The notes under the pieces were generated by a model that ran no database searches, was not told the DNA's origin, and saw only the letters and a program-made list of their open reading frames with translations. This document shows positions 1-10,834 of a stretch of DNA of 64,000 nt, one piece after another (positions within the stretch are counted from its first letter, which is position 1; every line of letters starts with the position of its first letter). Source of the DNA: Panaeolus papilionaceus. Taxonomy: Eukaryota; Basidiomycota; Agaricomycetes; Agaricales. Made by a program: the position numbers and the translations under genes. The DNA is taken from the NCBI GenBank assembly GCA_015501605.1, contig JADNRZ010000008.1, positions 1-64,000 of the forward strand. The letters are read 5' to 3'.

Positions 1-240
1 TCTCTCTTTGTACTATTATTCTACCTTTTATCTATATGAGCCATACAGGCATAGTCAGTTAGGTACTTTTGATTTTTTCTTCAGCTCTCTATTAGTATCA
101 CAAATTTTACTCTTTTGTCTTTTCTCTATCCTGTACCATCATCTCTCTATGTAATATATACTGAACTATCACACTTGCTCTCTACTATCAAACAATACCA
201 TCAAGCAACTCTCTTATACCTATCAAAGTTAGAGTTCTAC
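1..240. other. Unassigned AT-rich flank
   Basis: No open frame, repeat unit or recognisable element was found here. The stretch is AT-rich and lies directly before the CAGCTGA array, so it may belong to the same unknown element. Confidence 0.4.
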
Positions 241-546
241 CAATGCTCAGCTGAGGCTCAAGTGAACCTCAGCTGAACCTCAGCTGAACCTTAGCTGAAC
301 CTCAAGTGAGGCTCAGCTGAGCCTCAAGTGAACCTCAGCTGAACCTCAAGTGAACCTCAGCTGAGCCTCAAGTGAACCTCAGCTGAACCTCAAGTGAACC
401 TCAGCTGAGGTTCACTGATGTTCAGCTGATAAACATATGTTTATTTTCAAAATCTATGGTTATACTGAGGTTAAGCCGAGGTTCAGCTGAGGTTCAGCCG
501 AGTCTCAGCTGATGAGCCGAGGCTCAGCTGAGGCTCAGCTGAAAGG
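241..546. repeat. CAGCTGA-based short repeat array with two inverted arms
   Basis: About 25 imperfect 10-base units follow each other. From about 243 to 415 they read mostly CCTCAGCTGAA or CCTCAAGTGAA. From about 468 to 545 they read as the reverse complement (GAGGTTCAGCTGA, GAGGCTCAGCTGA). A unique 50-base AT-rich spacer lies between the arms. CAGCTG is itself a palindrome, so each arm can fold and the two arms can pair with each other. The layout resembles the subterminal repeat arrays of large DNA transposons, such as the GGGACTCC array of KDZ-2 in this window. The rest of such an element would lie outside the window. Confidence 0.8.
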
Positions 547-568
547 CTGGTGTCAGTGGAAAGTACTG

Positions 569-874
569 CCTTCTATTCATCCAAGAGCCCCCGTGGCGTG
601 TGATCCGCACAGCGCTGTCCACCTCTAACAAGGAGGGCGACGATGTGGAAGGACCTCCGGTCCATCCCAATTGGCTGCTCTTCGCTGACGCGAAGAGCGC
701 TGACAGTCAACCCCCCTGCGTGATAATGTATGTGGTGCGCAGCCTCGTACGATATCGCCCCGCACTCCGTCCGGATATTGTAAAACACCGCAACATCCAA
801 CTGCTCTCGCTCTTTGGGGAGCGGGAAGTCTTCAACTTCCTTAATGTGTATTCCGACAGTGGGGGAAGCGCTAC
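569..874 (+). pseudogene. LINE-A copy A1, left part: endonuclease fragment
   Basis: This encodes the start of the LINE-A endonuclease, from FIQEPPW to NVYSDSGGSAT, closely matching residues of the intact copy at 30174. The copy lacks ORF1 and roughly the first 40 ORF2 codons. Similarity begins near 569-574, just after a segment reading AAGTACT. The frame is open to position 874, where KDZ-1 is inserted, and homology resumes at 12221. It is a dead fragment of an APE-type endonuclease. Confidence 0.85.
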
Positions 875-1100
875 CACTTGTAGCAGCCACCTTTTTATAA
901 AATTAACTGTCAATACCCACAGAGGTACTTTACACATAGACTGTTAATTCACAGTCACTGTGTTTTCACACTGGTACCCTCTGTGGGGCTGTTATATGCT
1001 CATTGTTGGCTGCCCACTGCCCGCTGTGGGTAAACAATGATAAACAATGCCTGAATCAGTGTCAGGGATGTGTCGGGATGCTTGCTCACTGTCTGGCATG
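875..1100 (+). repeat. KDZ-1 left terminal and subterminal inverted repeat
   Basis: Read against the reverse complement of 11992-12220, the shared blocks in order are the terminal CA....TAGC.GC, CTTTTTATA, GACTGT, ACAGT or CAGC.ACTGT, GGCTGC, GTAAACAATG and TTGCTCACTGTCT. Divergence between blocks is high, so this is an old or fast-evolving terminal repeat. Confidence 0.7.
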
Positions 1101-1202
1101 ACGACCATGATATGTACGAGACTCAGGGTTGAAATATTTATTCATGGGAATATTTCGGACCATTTTTGGCAAGGTGCGGCAGTCTACGGCCTTTGGAACA
1201 GG

Positions 1203-1245
1203 TGGATGGCGAAACATCTGTTTGGATGATGTTCTATATTTAGAA
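1203..1245 (+). repeat. KDZ-1 subterminal 45-base module, left copy 1
   Basis: The pattern is TGGATG, about 12 bases, TCTGTTTGGATGATGTTCTA, then TATTTAGAA. The GTTCTA...TAGAA core is an inverted repeat. Matching modules lie at 1383-1424 (same strand) and at 11652-11702 and 11849-11896 (opposite strand). Confidence 0.7.
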
Positions 1246-1382
1246 TTCACTCATAATTGTAGCTACACCCTTCGTACAGCTACAAATTTGTTCGTCTGCA
1301 TTTAATATTCAATAAATCACCTTTTTGGTTCATCAAAGTCAAATCTATGTGGTGTTTAGCCTCTCCAGACACCTGCAATGGA

Positions 1383-1424
1383 TGGATGCAGCTTGAGCCA
1401 CACAGATGATGTTCTAAAAATAAC
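1383..1424 (+). repeat. KDZ-1 subterminal 45-base module, left copy 2
   Basis: It reads TGGATGCAGC, a short spacer, CAGATGATGTTCTAAAAATA. It has the same order and strand as the module at 1203. A candidate transposase binding site by position and repetition only. Confidence 0.65.
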
Positions 1425-1661
1425 TCATTTCTTCCGTTTTTTTTTTTCCTATTCAGATCAATTCAAATTAAACACACTCGAGAGCAGTCAACTAGTCGTA
1501 AGAGATGTATTAAAAAATAAAATAAAATAATGTAATTGCCGTAATTAAAAAGGAACCACTGTGAACATCAGAAAACTACGGGATGAATAAATACACATAA
1601 AATAAAATATAAAAAACACCAGACTGCACACGAGAAAGAATGAGACAAGAACAGAATATAC

Positions 1662-4108
1662 TTAAGAGCGAGGGATGACTGCAAGCTTATGGAAAGCTGT
1701 GGTACAATCTCGCACAGCAACCAACCACGCATCCCGAGATACATGTTTGCCCTGTGCCTCTAACCCCCAAAAAAAGAGTGCAGCCACAACACTCAGCAAC
1801 CTGTTGACACCAGGGACAACAAGAGCTGACCAGTCCCCATCCACCCTGCCTGTGATAACTGTGCCATTATCAACTCGCCACTCGGGCTGAAGGCTGGTCC
1901 ACCATGTCCAAAACTCGTCCTTAAAGTCCTTGGGAACCAGGCTTTTTGGACGCCACGCTTTGTTGCGAGTACGCCCTCTCGCAACCCAGTCCTTGATGAC
2001 CGTAGGCCTGAGATGCGCAGGGAGCCGCTTGTCCGTCTGCGGACCAAACCCTTGATTCCTCTGGAAGGCCGAATAGGCTTCCACACATCCTATCCACGCT
2101 GGATCCAGGGGAGTTTCCTCTCCTGCCAATCCCGTGGCACCTTTGACAAATAAATCCATTGCCTCGACGAACCACGATGGGTGCAGCATGTCTGTTGGTG
2201 GTGTAACCCCAGATGTGATGGAGGTGGTGGACTCAACCCAGGTGATCGTCGTCCTAGTTGTTGGCCTGGTAAGTGCTCTCCTTTTCCCTCCTCCACCGAT
2301 CTTCCTCTTTTTCCCTCCCTGTTCTCCCTCTTCCTCACGCAAGGCGTCCACAGTGCTTTCCGCAGCTCGCTTGTCACCGGAACTTTCCACATTGTCCACG
2401 TCACTCGCAGAAGGAGGGAGATGTTGATTGATGATCATCTGCGCTGCAGAAACACGTTGGGGATGTGGAACATCAACTGACAAGGAAGTGACTGAAGCAG
2501 GAGGCGGAGGTGGACTAGATGAAGCGCGTGGTGTTGGTAGTGGTGACGGAGACTGACTTGGAGGAGGAGGAGAGGGACTGAGGGTGATGGCACATGGAGA
2601 TGAAACAGCTTGCGTATTGGTGGGGATGATGGGAAGGATGATGGCAGTGGCAGGGACAGGGGAAACAACAGGTGCAGGTGGGGGAGGAGAAACGACAGGT
2701 GGGGGAGGAAGAGGAGGAAGCGGTGGAGAAACAACAGGTGGTGGAGAAGGGGAAGGAAGTGGTGGAGGAGCGAGAGGAGGAGAAACGACGGATGGAAGGG
2801 ACGAAGCGACAGGTAGAGGGGACGGAGGGGCGATGACAGGTGGCACGCTGGGGGTCTCTGGTGCATCCGGAGATCCTGGGGTGTTGCTGCCAGTTGTTGC
2901 AAGGGTACGGCTCTGGCACTCTGCTACAGCTATAGAAAAGATTAGTTAGATTTAGATTGAATAAATGAGGCACATACAGTAACCCTTCCGCAGGAAATCA
3001 CCAAACATCGGCATGAGGATCTCTGTGATACGCTTATGGTCAGCACGTCCCCAATCCATTTTGACCTCTCCAATGGTCGTGCCGCTATGGATCCTACTGC
3101 AGGTGAGTGAATTGCATCGATTCAGAGATGAAAATACTCACATAATCATGCTCATCTGCCCCTCCTTGGCAGGTTCCGGTCCCCCTGCAATCAGCGACAC
3201 CTTCCAACCTGTCGCCTCCGCAATGGCGTCCAGCAGAGGCTGGACCACACGGATAAGTGCATCAATACACCTAAAAGACACATTAAATTTCTATCAATAA
3301 AAGGGTACATAGTATTACTCACCTTTGACGAGCCTCTGGTGTTGTCAATGGTCCCCGTAACCTCTCAGCCTCCCAAGCAGCCAGCACAGCAATATGCTCC
3401 TCCTTCGCCAGCATCTGGTAATGATCCTTGTCCTCCTGGGGGAGCGCCTCATACATCTCCTTGACCTTCTTTGACCGTGCACCAGCGAGATCTTTGCTCA
3501 AATCCCCTTTTGCATCCTGGACTGCCTTCTTTGCCGCTTCCTCTATCGCGACACTAAAGCCCTGTCTCCAGACGTTGAGGGCAGCTCGTTGTCGTGGTCT
3601 CTTCTCATTCCCTTCCAGGAGACGGAACAGGTGAGCGTACGGGTGATCTTTCTGAGCAGCTTCTTTGCGCTTGAGGGCACCGCGCGACTTGATGTAGCGA
3701 TAGCTGAACCAAGTTTGAAATTGCTGAGAAGGAATTAGTTTGTTTGTATTCGCTGATCAATGAAACAAACAAAGAACTCACGCCCTTCAACTTCAACAAC
3801 GCCTGACTTTTGGCCTCGCGTTCCTCCATCATCCTCTTCCACTCCTCTGCAGGATAGTCAGACTCCTCCAACTTGTCCTCTTCTTCTGGATCTCTAGTCT
3901 CTGGCTGCTCCTCTGCCAGAATCGCGGCAATCTCTTCTGGCGTTGGCTCCTGGTCGATTGGCATGGACATGGGGAAGACCTTACAGTAGGAGCGGAGGAT
4001 GTTGGCCAACGCGTTCTTGGCATCACCAACGTCGTAAGAGGAATCATAGTATGGCCGTTTGGACTCCAAATAGTCCTTACGGGCACCAGTGAATGCGTAG
4101 ACTGGCAT
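1662..4108 (-). CDS. Five-exon accessory protein of KDZ-1, function unknown
   Basis: Proposed exons on the minus strand are 4108-3782, 3723-3323, 3270-3142, 3096-2984 and 2929-1662, giving 745 residues. The introns of 58, 52, 45 and 54 bases have GT...AG ends and keep one frame. Residues 1-109 start MPVYAFTGARKDY and end in an acidic Glu-rich stretch. Residues 110-320 are charged and helical, with QFQTWFSYRYIKS near the start of exon 2. About residues 340-470 are almost purely Pro/Ser/Val. A basic patch (KKRKIGGGGKRR) near 530 could be a nuclear signal. Residues 575-745 form a Trp-rich globular end containing DEFWTWWTSLQPEWR and VVPGVNRLLSVVAALFFWG. From memory, similar uncharacterised proteins are common beside transposases in Agaricomycetes; this is unverified. 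The start is uncertain, since an upstream exon could exist. The gene shows no break, unlike its transposase neighbour. Confidence 0.75.
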
Positions 4109-4366
4109 ACCTGGATGAGAGTGAAGGATTGGATGGGTGATAGGTGTGCTGCAAATCGTTATCCTGTGTCCTTCAAATACTATCACAACTTTTTTTTTTA
4201 ATTTTCAAATTCAGTTTGATTTGTTGGTTCAAGATGAATTGAACCACAATCTACCATATGGACGTCGTGATCTGCAACGCAAAGCGTTGCTCGTGCCAAG
4301 AAATGCTTTCTACACAAAAAGTTGGTTTTTCTTTTGTTGCTCCTTCGTCACCAGCCTCATCATTCA
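4109..4366. other. Divergent intergenic region with two hairpins
   Basis: This 258-base gap separates two genes transcribed away from each other, so it should hold both promoters. It contains an 11-base T run near 4190 and two perfect inverted repeats: GGTTCAA-6-TTGAACC at 4226-4245 and GCAACGC-AAA-GCGTTGC at 4274-4290. No TATA box was assigned. Part of it could also be an unrecognised first exon of the minus-strand gene. Confidence 0.5.
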
Positions 4367-5359
4367 ATGCCAGCCAGCAGAACTTGTCGAACCACCGCTC
4401 GTAGAGCAAGAGCAACAACTCCAGGCTGGGGAGATACTCCCTCCCAGCCAATCTTCGTAGGCTCCTCTCCTATCCAACCACCAGCCTCGTGCTCAACCAG
4501 CTCAACTCAACCCGCTATTCAACCCGCCCCTGCCCCCAATTCCGCCCACAATCCTTGGGGCAATAATCCCTCTTCCGATAACGAACCATCAGGGTGGTCC
4601 GCCCCAAGCCAGAGCCCTTGGGGACCTTCTGCTTGGGATTCGTCCTCGTCATGGCATGAAGCCCAGTTTGTGCTCTCCTCTGACGAGGAAGACGCGTCCA
4701 ACATCGCCTCCACCACTCTCCCCACGTCATCAGTTGCAGGAGCTTCACAAATTGTCTCCTCCTTCAATTCTCCACCATCATTGGCTGCAGGGCCTTCACG
4801 ACCCCGAACATCCCTCCCCAACTTGACTGAACCCATCCAAACGACGTCCCGTCGTGCTTGCAGCACCTCCCCCACTCCTCATAATGCTCAAACCCCCCTC
4901 CAACGACAGATCTCAAGGCATCGTGCCGAATTGGCCGCGAATCGTCGGGAAAATCCTAACGAGACCTGTGAAGAAATTGAGTCGATCCAGTCGCTCATCC
5001 TTTCTTCTCTGACCTTGGCTCGAGATCTACCATCCTCATTCTTCATCCAACCTTCGAACTCCAGAGTCCCGAGAACCCCGACTGAGAACCAACATGGGTC
5101 GACCCAGACGAACACTACGGAACCTGTATCAACGGAGTCCGAGGCTACGGAGTCTGTATCGACACACGTTCAGCCGATGCAGGCTGACGCAGGGCAGGCG
5201 GGGACGCAGCGGAGGCGCAGAAGGCCACCAACCCTTCAGGAGAGGCGACACTTAGCCACAGAGGCAGCTGAGCGGCGAAGGCTGGAGATTCAGGAGGAGA
5301 TTCGTGCCCACCTGGAGGAAGGGCTGAGGGCTGAATCATCAATGATGAACCATCTTTGA
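4367..5359 (+). CDS. Disordered Ser/Thr/Pro-rich protein of KDZ-1, function unknown
   Basis: A single open frame of 330 codons begins at the ATG of MPASRTCRTTARRA and ends in TGA at 5357-5359. Residues 1-230 are low-complexity (Ser, Pro, Thr, Asn, Gln), with one acidic spot, SSDEEDA, near residue 105. About residues 130-225 alternate Arg-containing and polar segments. The last 50 residues are strongly charged (QRRRRRPPTLQERRH then a Glu/Arg-rich helix) and probably form a coiled coil. No enzyme motif is visible. It is divergent from the 745-residue gene and convergent with the 100-residue gene. The base composition makes a chance frame of this length possible but unlikely. I do not recognise a family. 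Confidence 0.6.
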   Translation: MPASRTCRTTARRARATTPGWGDTPSQPIFVGSSPIQPPASCSTSSTQPAIQPAPAPNSAHNPWGNNPSSDNEPSGWSAPSQSPWGPSAWDSSSSWHEAQFVLSSDEEDASNIASTTLPTSSVAGASQIVSSFNSPPSLAAGPSRPRTSLPNLTEPIQTTSRRACSTSPTPHNAQTPLQRQISRHRAELAANRRENPNETCEEIESIQSLILSSLTLARDLPSSFFIQPSNSRVPRTPTENQHGSTQTNTTEPVSTESEATESVSTHVQPMQADAGQAGTQRRRRRPPTLQERRHLATEAAERRRLEIQEEIRAHLEEGLRAESSMMNHL

Positions 5360-5741
5360 AGCATGTGGTACATATTGTCTTAGCATCGGTAGTATTGAGG
5401 AAAACTGATATAATTTATTTGAAGCTTCTTTTTTTCTATGCTTGTCTATGCCCCCTTCCCCTTTTCCTTATTCTCTTTTATGTGTCCAGCTATGCCCTTC
5501 CCTTCTCGCTCCGTATTTTCCATATTCCTCTTATGTTTTGCATCCCACATTTCTTTGTCTCGCATACTCGTCTCGGTCCCTATGGTAATTTACTATGATT
5601 ATGTCTTACCATTAATGCCAATGAATCTCGCTTGCTATTTGATCACTATATGTTTTTCCCTAAGATCCGTGAATGATAAAATTATTGATGAATTATTTCT
5701 TTCAACTCGATGAACCGGCTCGTTTATGTCCAAGAAAGTAC

Positions 5742-6208
5742 CTAAGTCTCTTCATCGGAGTCCTGGGCATTCATCAATCTCATGAATTCTTCCTCATCGG
5801 CCTCCCGCTCCCTCGCTAAGAACACTTTTCGACTGAAATAGGGCATATTTGAGAAAATGGAGGACAGTGAAATGAGACGAACATACCGTCTCTGAAATTC
5901 GTTGATTGCGATCTGCTGGTGGTTCGCCTTTCTGTAACGAGCCTGTGCCTGGCGATGTCTTGCAGTTCGTAGCTCTCTGGCTTCCGAACTTTCCTCACTT
6001 TTACGTCTAGCCCCAACTCAGTAGAGAAAGCTGCTTTGGGTGCTGAATCTACCTACCGCTGAGCGAATTCCCGGGCCCTCTTCCTTTCAGCCACGATGTT
6101 ACTAAGAAGGACGGAGACCCATATCAGCATATAGTAGCATGTAAATTGAAAACATATATACCGATAATAGTACTTCTTTCGCGCTTCTAGACGCTTTTCA
6201 CTCACCAT
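5742..6208 (-). CDS. Small four-exon basic coiled-coil protein of KDZ-1
   Basis: Proposed exons on the minus strand are 6208-6162, 6101-6057, 6006-5887 and 5832-5742, encoding 100 residues with TAG at 5742-5744. The introns of 60, 50 and 54 bases start GTATAT, GTAGGT and GTATGT. All three split an Arg codon in the same phase, with exon ends reading CG. The protein begins MVSEKRLEARKKYYYR, is dominated by Arg, Lys, Glu and Ala throughout, and ends acidic (NAQDSDEET). The repeated pattern of basic residues followed by Ala/Glu resembles a bZIP-like basic region or a long charged helix, so nucleic-acid binding is a reasonable guess. Choosing the nearer AG at 6017 for the second intron gives an immediate stop, while AG at 6007 keeps the frame open. 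From memory, similar short proteins recur in Agaricomycete genomes; this is unverified. Confidence 0.65.
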
Positions 6209-6910
6209 AGTTTAGCTACGTGCAAGGTATGAAAGAGAAGATTTCAAGAGGTCTATATATAGGATCCGGCTTAATTAGTTGCCTGATATGGTAATGCGAG
6301 ACTGCTTTAACGACGAAATCACCTTCGCGTTTACTTTACTTTTGGAATTGTGCAATGTGTACCAATCTCTACTTGTTCTGAGCATGCACAATCGAATTTA
6401 GATTGTTTCAGCTTGATAACCATGTAAAAAAATTTGAGTTTGACCAACTTGTCAAGTATGCCAAAACGGTCAACAAGGACTTCATGTTCCCCCATGTCAT
6501 TCTGTCGTCGAATTAGCGTACCTTTGGTGTCCTGAAAAAAAAATGCTCAAACTTTGTAGAGAACACTTTTATTCACTGCATGGATGTTAAATACCAAATT
6601 ATTTGGTTTGATCATGTTAAAATAGAGATATAAACGACAATGTATTGTTGAGGAATGTCACGAAATCACCACGCGTGCCACTTGGACACTATATACACCC
6701 CCCTCCCCTTGGCAGTTTATCGTTTGTTTTGTTTCTCAGACTCAGCTCAATACCTAGAATTAATCGGTGTTTATTAAATAATTTTATTTCTTGTGTACAA
6801 TGCAAATGAAACGCTGGTAGGAAGCGTATCACTCCTGTACGGATACTTTGGTACAGACAAACCAGAACGATCACATGCGCACTCTGACGCCAATCTTTCT
6901 CATTCCCATC
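6209..6910. other. Divergent intergenic region before the KDZ-1 transposase
   Basis: This is 702 bases of AT-rich DNA between the small minus-strand gene and the transposase. TATATATAGG at 6251-6260 sits about 45 bases from the minus-strand start and is a plausible TATA element for it. Nothing else coding is visible. Confidence 0.4.
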
Positions 6911-9900
6911 ATGTTGCATCCTAATAAGAAACCTCGTTACAATTCCTCATCTGTTGGAGGACCCGTCAAGTATTCAATTCCATTCACAGAAAATGGATTT
7001 GGGACAATCTCTGCAAGCCAAGGTCAAACTCTTCGTGCAGGCAATTATGTTGGGCTCGGTCGAAAGGATCATTTACAGATCGGGTCATCCTTACACATTT
7101 GGAAAGCAGCTACATCTTGGACACCTTTTGATGACAAGGAATACGGACTGGAAGAAAATGGAGATTGGGTGGATGAGTTGATTGAGGGAGAGGTTGATTT
7201 AGAGCCACCGCCGGTAGCAAACCCTGTCAAGAAGAAGAGACAACGTAGTATGCTCTCTGTGAGTCTATTTTTAGAAAACGTCACTAGTGGCTTATTTTCA
7301 ATCTCTATCAGCGTCGTCCAAACCAGTTTTGGACAGACAACTACAGGTCCTTGTACCTCGACGAATTGCTGAGATGGGAAGGGAGGGGTGACTTCAAAGC
7401 AAATGATGTAGATGATGTGTGCCCTGACTGTATAGTGCGAAAACGAGAAAAGCCGGGGAAGCGAGAGTATAGATGCAAGTCAGGTTGTCTCCACCCTGAA
7501 TTGACATGTCAAGAATGCTGTGTGAAAAGACACAGGAGGCTCCCCTTGCATCACATCAAGGTCTGTTCTCCCGTCACTGTGATGGTATCCTTCTCACACA
7601 TTCTCACTAGAAATGGACGGGGAAGACCTTTGTCTCAGTTTCTCTCAAATCGCTCGGCTTACAAGTTCAATTGAACCATACTGGAACGTGTTGCTCCCCA
7701 GTCCCCTGCCACAAATCCCTCTTGGTTCTTCACACAAACGGCTTTCATGAAATTGCCTTCGATTACTGTGGGTGTAGTAAGCAGCAACCCCAACATATCC
7801 AGCTCCTGCGCCGAGGATTCTACCCGTCATCACAGATTGTAATCAAGACGTGTGCCACATTTGAACTACTGGACCTCCTCCATACCATCTCCCTTACCAC
7901 CAAAGGATTGTTTTACGACCTCTATCGGGCCCTGGAGAAGCTGACAGATGGATCTGGGCTGATAAAGCTAAAGTCGAAATATCGCGCTCTTCTACGGATA
8001 TTCCTCCAATGGAGGCACCTTCATATGTTGAAGAGAGCAGGACGGGCTCACGATCCAGGCGGTATTCTCGCCACCAAACCAGGAGAGGTCGCGGTTCCAT
8101 GTCCATCGTGTCCGCGACCAGGGATAAACCTCCCTAAGAATTGGAAGGAGGCACCACCAAGCTTGCAGTACGTCGTCATCTTAACCTTCAGAACCCCACC
8201 AATTATACTGACTTGCCAACCAGTGTTGTCCAGGTATCTCTATCGGGCGTATACGTGTATGGACGCTAATTTTCGTCTCAAGAACCAGTTGGTGTCAAGT
8301 TATAGTCAAGATCCGGGGTTGGGTACTGGTTGGGCGTTTATGATTCACCTGAGGAAATACGAGCAGTATGCACAGACGATGGCTAGTGAAGCAGATGTGA
8401 GTTCCACCATTTTATTTAATATTAAAAATGTATATTCTCTAAACGACATCCAGATCAGTACATGTGTAGGTTTTCAAGCCATCGCTCAAGCCAATACACG
8501 TTTCACCAAGGGGCTTCGCTATACTGGTGTTGGAGGGCTGTTTTGTGGACGATCGGAGATGATACTGCCTTTGGGCGTTGGGAACTTGATCAAGGGTGAA
8601 AGGTATGCACATTTTAAGTTTCCTAATGTTGCGTCGGCGTGCCTTACAGTTAACATTCACCAGATATGCCAACATGGACTATATATTTGTGTCTGGTATT
8701 AGAGACTTCATCAAATCTGGCTTAACCAATATCATGATCAGCTACAATATCGCTTGCCAATGGTATACGAACCTCGCGCGTCGATTAAAAGCAGAGGAAT
8801 GGCCCAAACACTTGGACACCCCTGACCCGGCAAAAACTACCCTGACACCAGCGATCCTGAAGTTGCATGAACCCATGCATGAAGCTAAAAATCATCAACA
8901 ATATTCTCTCAACTATATCCCTGGAGTAGGTCTCTCAGATTTCGAGGTTCCGGAGCGGGTATGGGCTGGTCACAATGCACTGGGAAACTCGACGAAGACA
9001 CACGGTCCGGGGTCTCGGCACCTGATACTAGACGACAATTTCAATTTCTGGAATTGGTTGAAGTATGTAGGCTTAGGCGACACCTATAGGCGGAAATATA
9101 AGGCTGCAGTGGTCCACCGCAACATTCAGGTTGAAGCCCACAAAGGTCTAACAGAAGCACTCGATAAAACGATGGTGAAAAGCTGGGAGCTCCTCTGTGA
9201 ACTTTGGGAAAAGGATTCCAACCACCCAAAGACTGCTGAGAATCCTTTTGAATACGAAGATCTTGGTGAGTACTGTCATTCAATTTTGTATTATGCTTTG
9301 TTCTAATGAGCGCATTCAGAACTGTCGGAGGCCGAAACACGACGGGATCTGCTCAAAGAGGAGGAGAAGCGCTTAGCAGAGGGAGGACAGGTGCTACACG
9401 AAACTAGCCCAGCTTCGTTTATCATTATGGGGCTTGATATTGAAGATACACAGTAAGTGATCCTATCCTTGTAACTACATACATTTGTTGTAACCCCTTC
9501 TCCTTCGTGTCTGTAGGCGACGACTCAGGCGACTTGCAAAGGACACCCCAACCAATGCCGTCGCTCGACAGGAAGGGGGACTCATTGAGCAATGCAATCA
9601 ATTGCGAGCCAGGATCAGAGGATGGGAGCTCCTGCTTCCTATCTACGTCCCAGGCTTGGCATCTTATCGAGCTGAACACCACCTTCTCGAAAACGCCAAG
9701 CACCCGGAGAACCATCTTCTCTGGTTACCATCAAAAGTCCCGGCTGAGTCTAGACCGCGCATCTTTCACTCCACACTCCCCGACATCGAGGAAACTCTGT
9801 GTACACGGCAATGTTTTGACGCCCTCCACAACATTTGACATGCTCTCACCTTGAAGAGCTGTCTCATCTCCTTCAAGAACAAAAATGTCCGTGGACAGAA

Positions 9901-10834
9901 GGAGGGCACTTGTTCAAGAGCGATCATCGATCGCATTCACAACAAGACGCGCGCCGCTGCGGTGAAATATCGGGAAGCACGAGAGGCCAAGCGAATGCTG
10001 AGCGGAGGTGGAGAGTGGGAGGAGGTCTTGCGGGTTTTGGCTGATGGGGACATCCGTACCTTTCAAGATCGGGAGGTGAAGGTTTCTTCTGGGCATCGCG
10101 GAACAGTTGAGGATGGTGTGGTTGAGGGAGGAGGAACGGGAGAGCAGGAGGAAGGTGATCCAATGGAGACGGACGACTTCAGTCTGGCTCCTGTGGACAG
10201 TTTGCGTTGAGATGGGACTGGTGAAACGCAACGCATCTTATCTTGGATATGGTTGGCGCCAAGACAACGGCAGAAGGAGGATGGTCAGGAGGGTGATTCC
10301 CTGCTAAGACAACAGCAGAGAAATCAAGAGGACGAGCAAGACGATGATTCCCTGCTAAAGGTCGAGTGGGGCAAGAGCAGGTCGAGGGCACACAGAGGGA
10401 CTGAGGAGGTTCACCTCCTCAAGGAGGAGATGCGGAGGAGTTTGGAGTTTTTGGAGTGGAAAGAGAAGTGGTGGAACGATCAGGCACATAGGAGGTCCGT
10501 TAATGACTCCACACTGGCCGAGGGATTGGAATCCTATGCGGTTCGCCAAGGAGAAATCCAACGTGGGTTGAGGGTTTTGTTCAGAGAGCAGTGGGACGCG
10601 CCTCTCGACGGCCGCGACAACAATATGATTGAACAAAGTAATGGTGGTGGCGCAGGGCTAGTCTCAGAGTCACAAACCAATCCTACCATCACCAGCACCA
10701 CATCAACATTTGCGATCAACGATGCCGCCATTTTAGAAGATGAGGATACTGACAACGAATCTGATGACGAGGACAGTGACGATGGTGACGAGGACGTTGA
10801 CCATGACGTGGATCACCTTCCTGATGCCCCTTAG
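6911..10834 (+). pseudogene. KDZ transposase with CxC2 cysteine cluster, inactivated
   Basis: Proposed exons are 6911-7258, 7312-7560, 7611-8167, 8234-8396, 8454-8602, 8664-9265, 9320-9452 and 9517-10834, totalling 1173 codons. All seven introns (50-66 bases) have GT...AG ends. Residues 153-197 hold the CxC2-type cluster (CPDC, YRCKSGC, CQECC, HRRLPLHHI). The catalytic RNase H-like core shows MDANFRLK near 393, SYNIACQWYTN near 512 and FEVPERVWAGHN later. The C-terminus carries FKNKNVRGQKEGT and DGTGETQRILSWIW, which I know as conserved KDZ blocks. Two in-frame TGA codons, at 9836-9838 and 10208-10210, interrupt exon 8 where Arg is expected. The usual Asp of YDIACQ is Asn here. It is therefore almost certainly dead, although the frame continues cleanly after each stop. 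The start was set at MLHPNKKPRYN; an in-frame ATG lies at 6875. Confidence 0.9.

Noticed and set aside
241..546. CRISPR-like array
   Set aside because: Units are contiguous 10-base repeats without unique spacers, and the surrounding genome is fungal with spliceosomal introns.
2584..2949. Gly-rich plus-strand open frame
   Set aside because: It is the antisense shadow of the Pro-rich tract of the 745-residue minus-strand protein.
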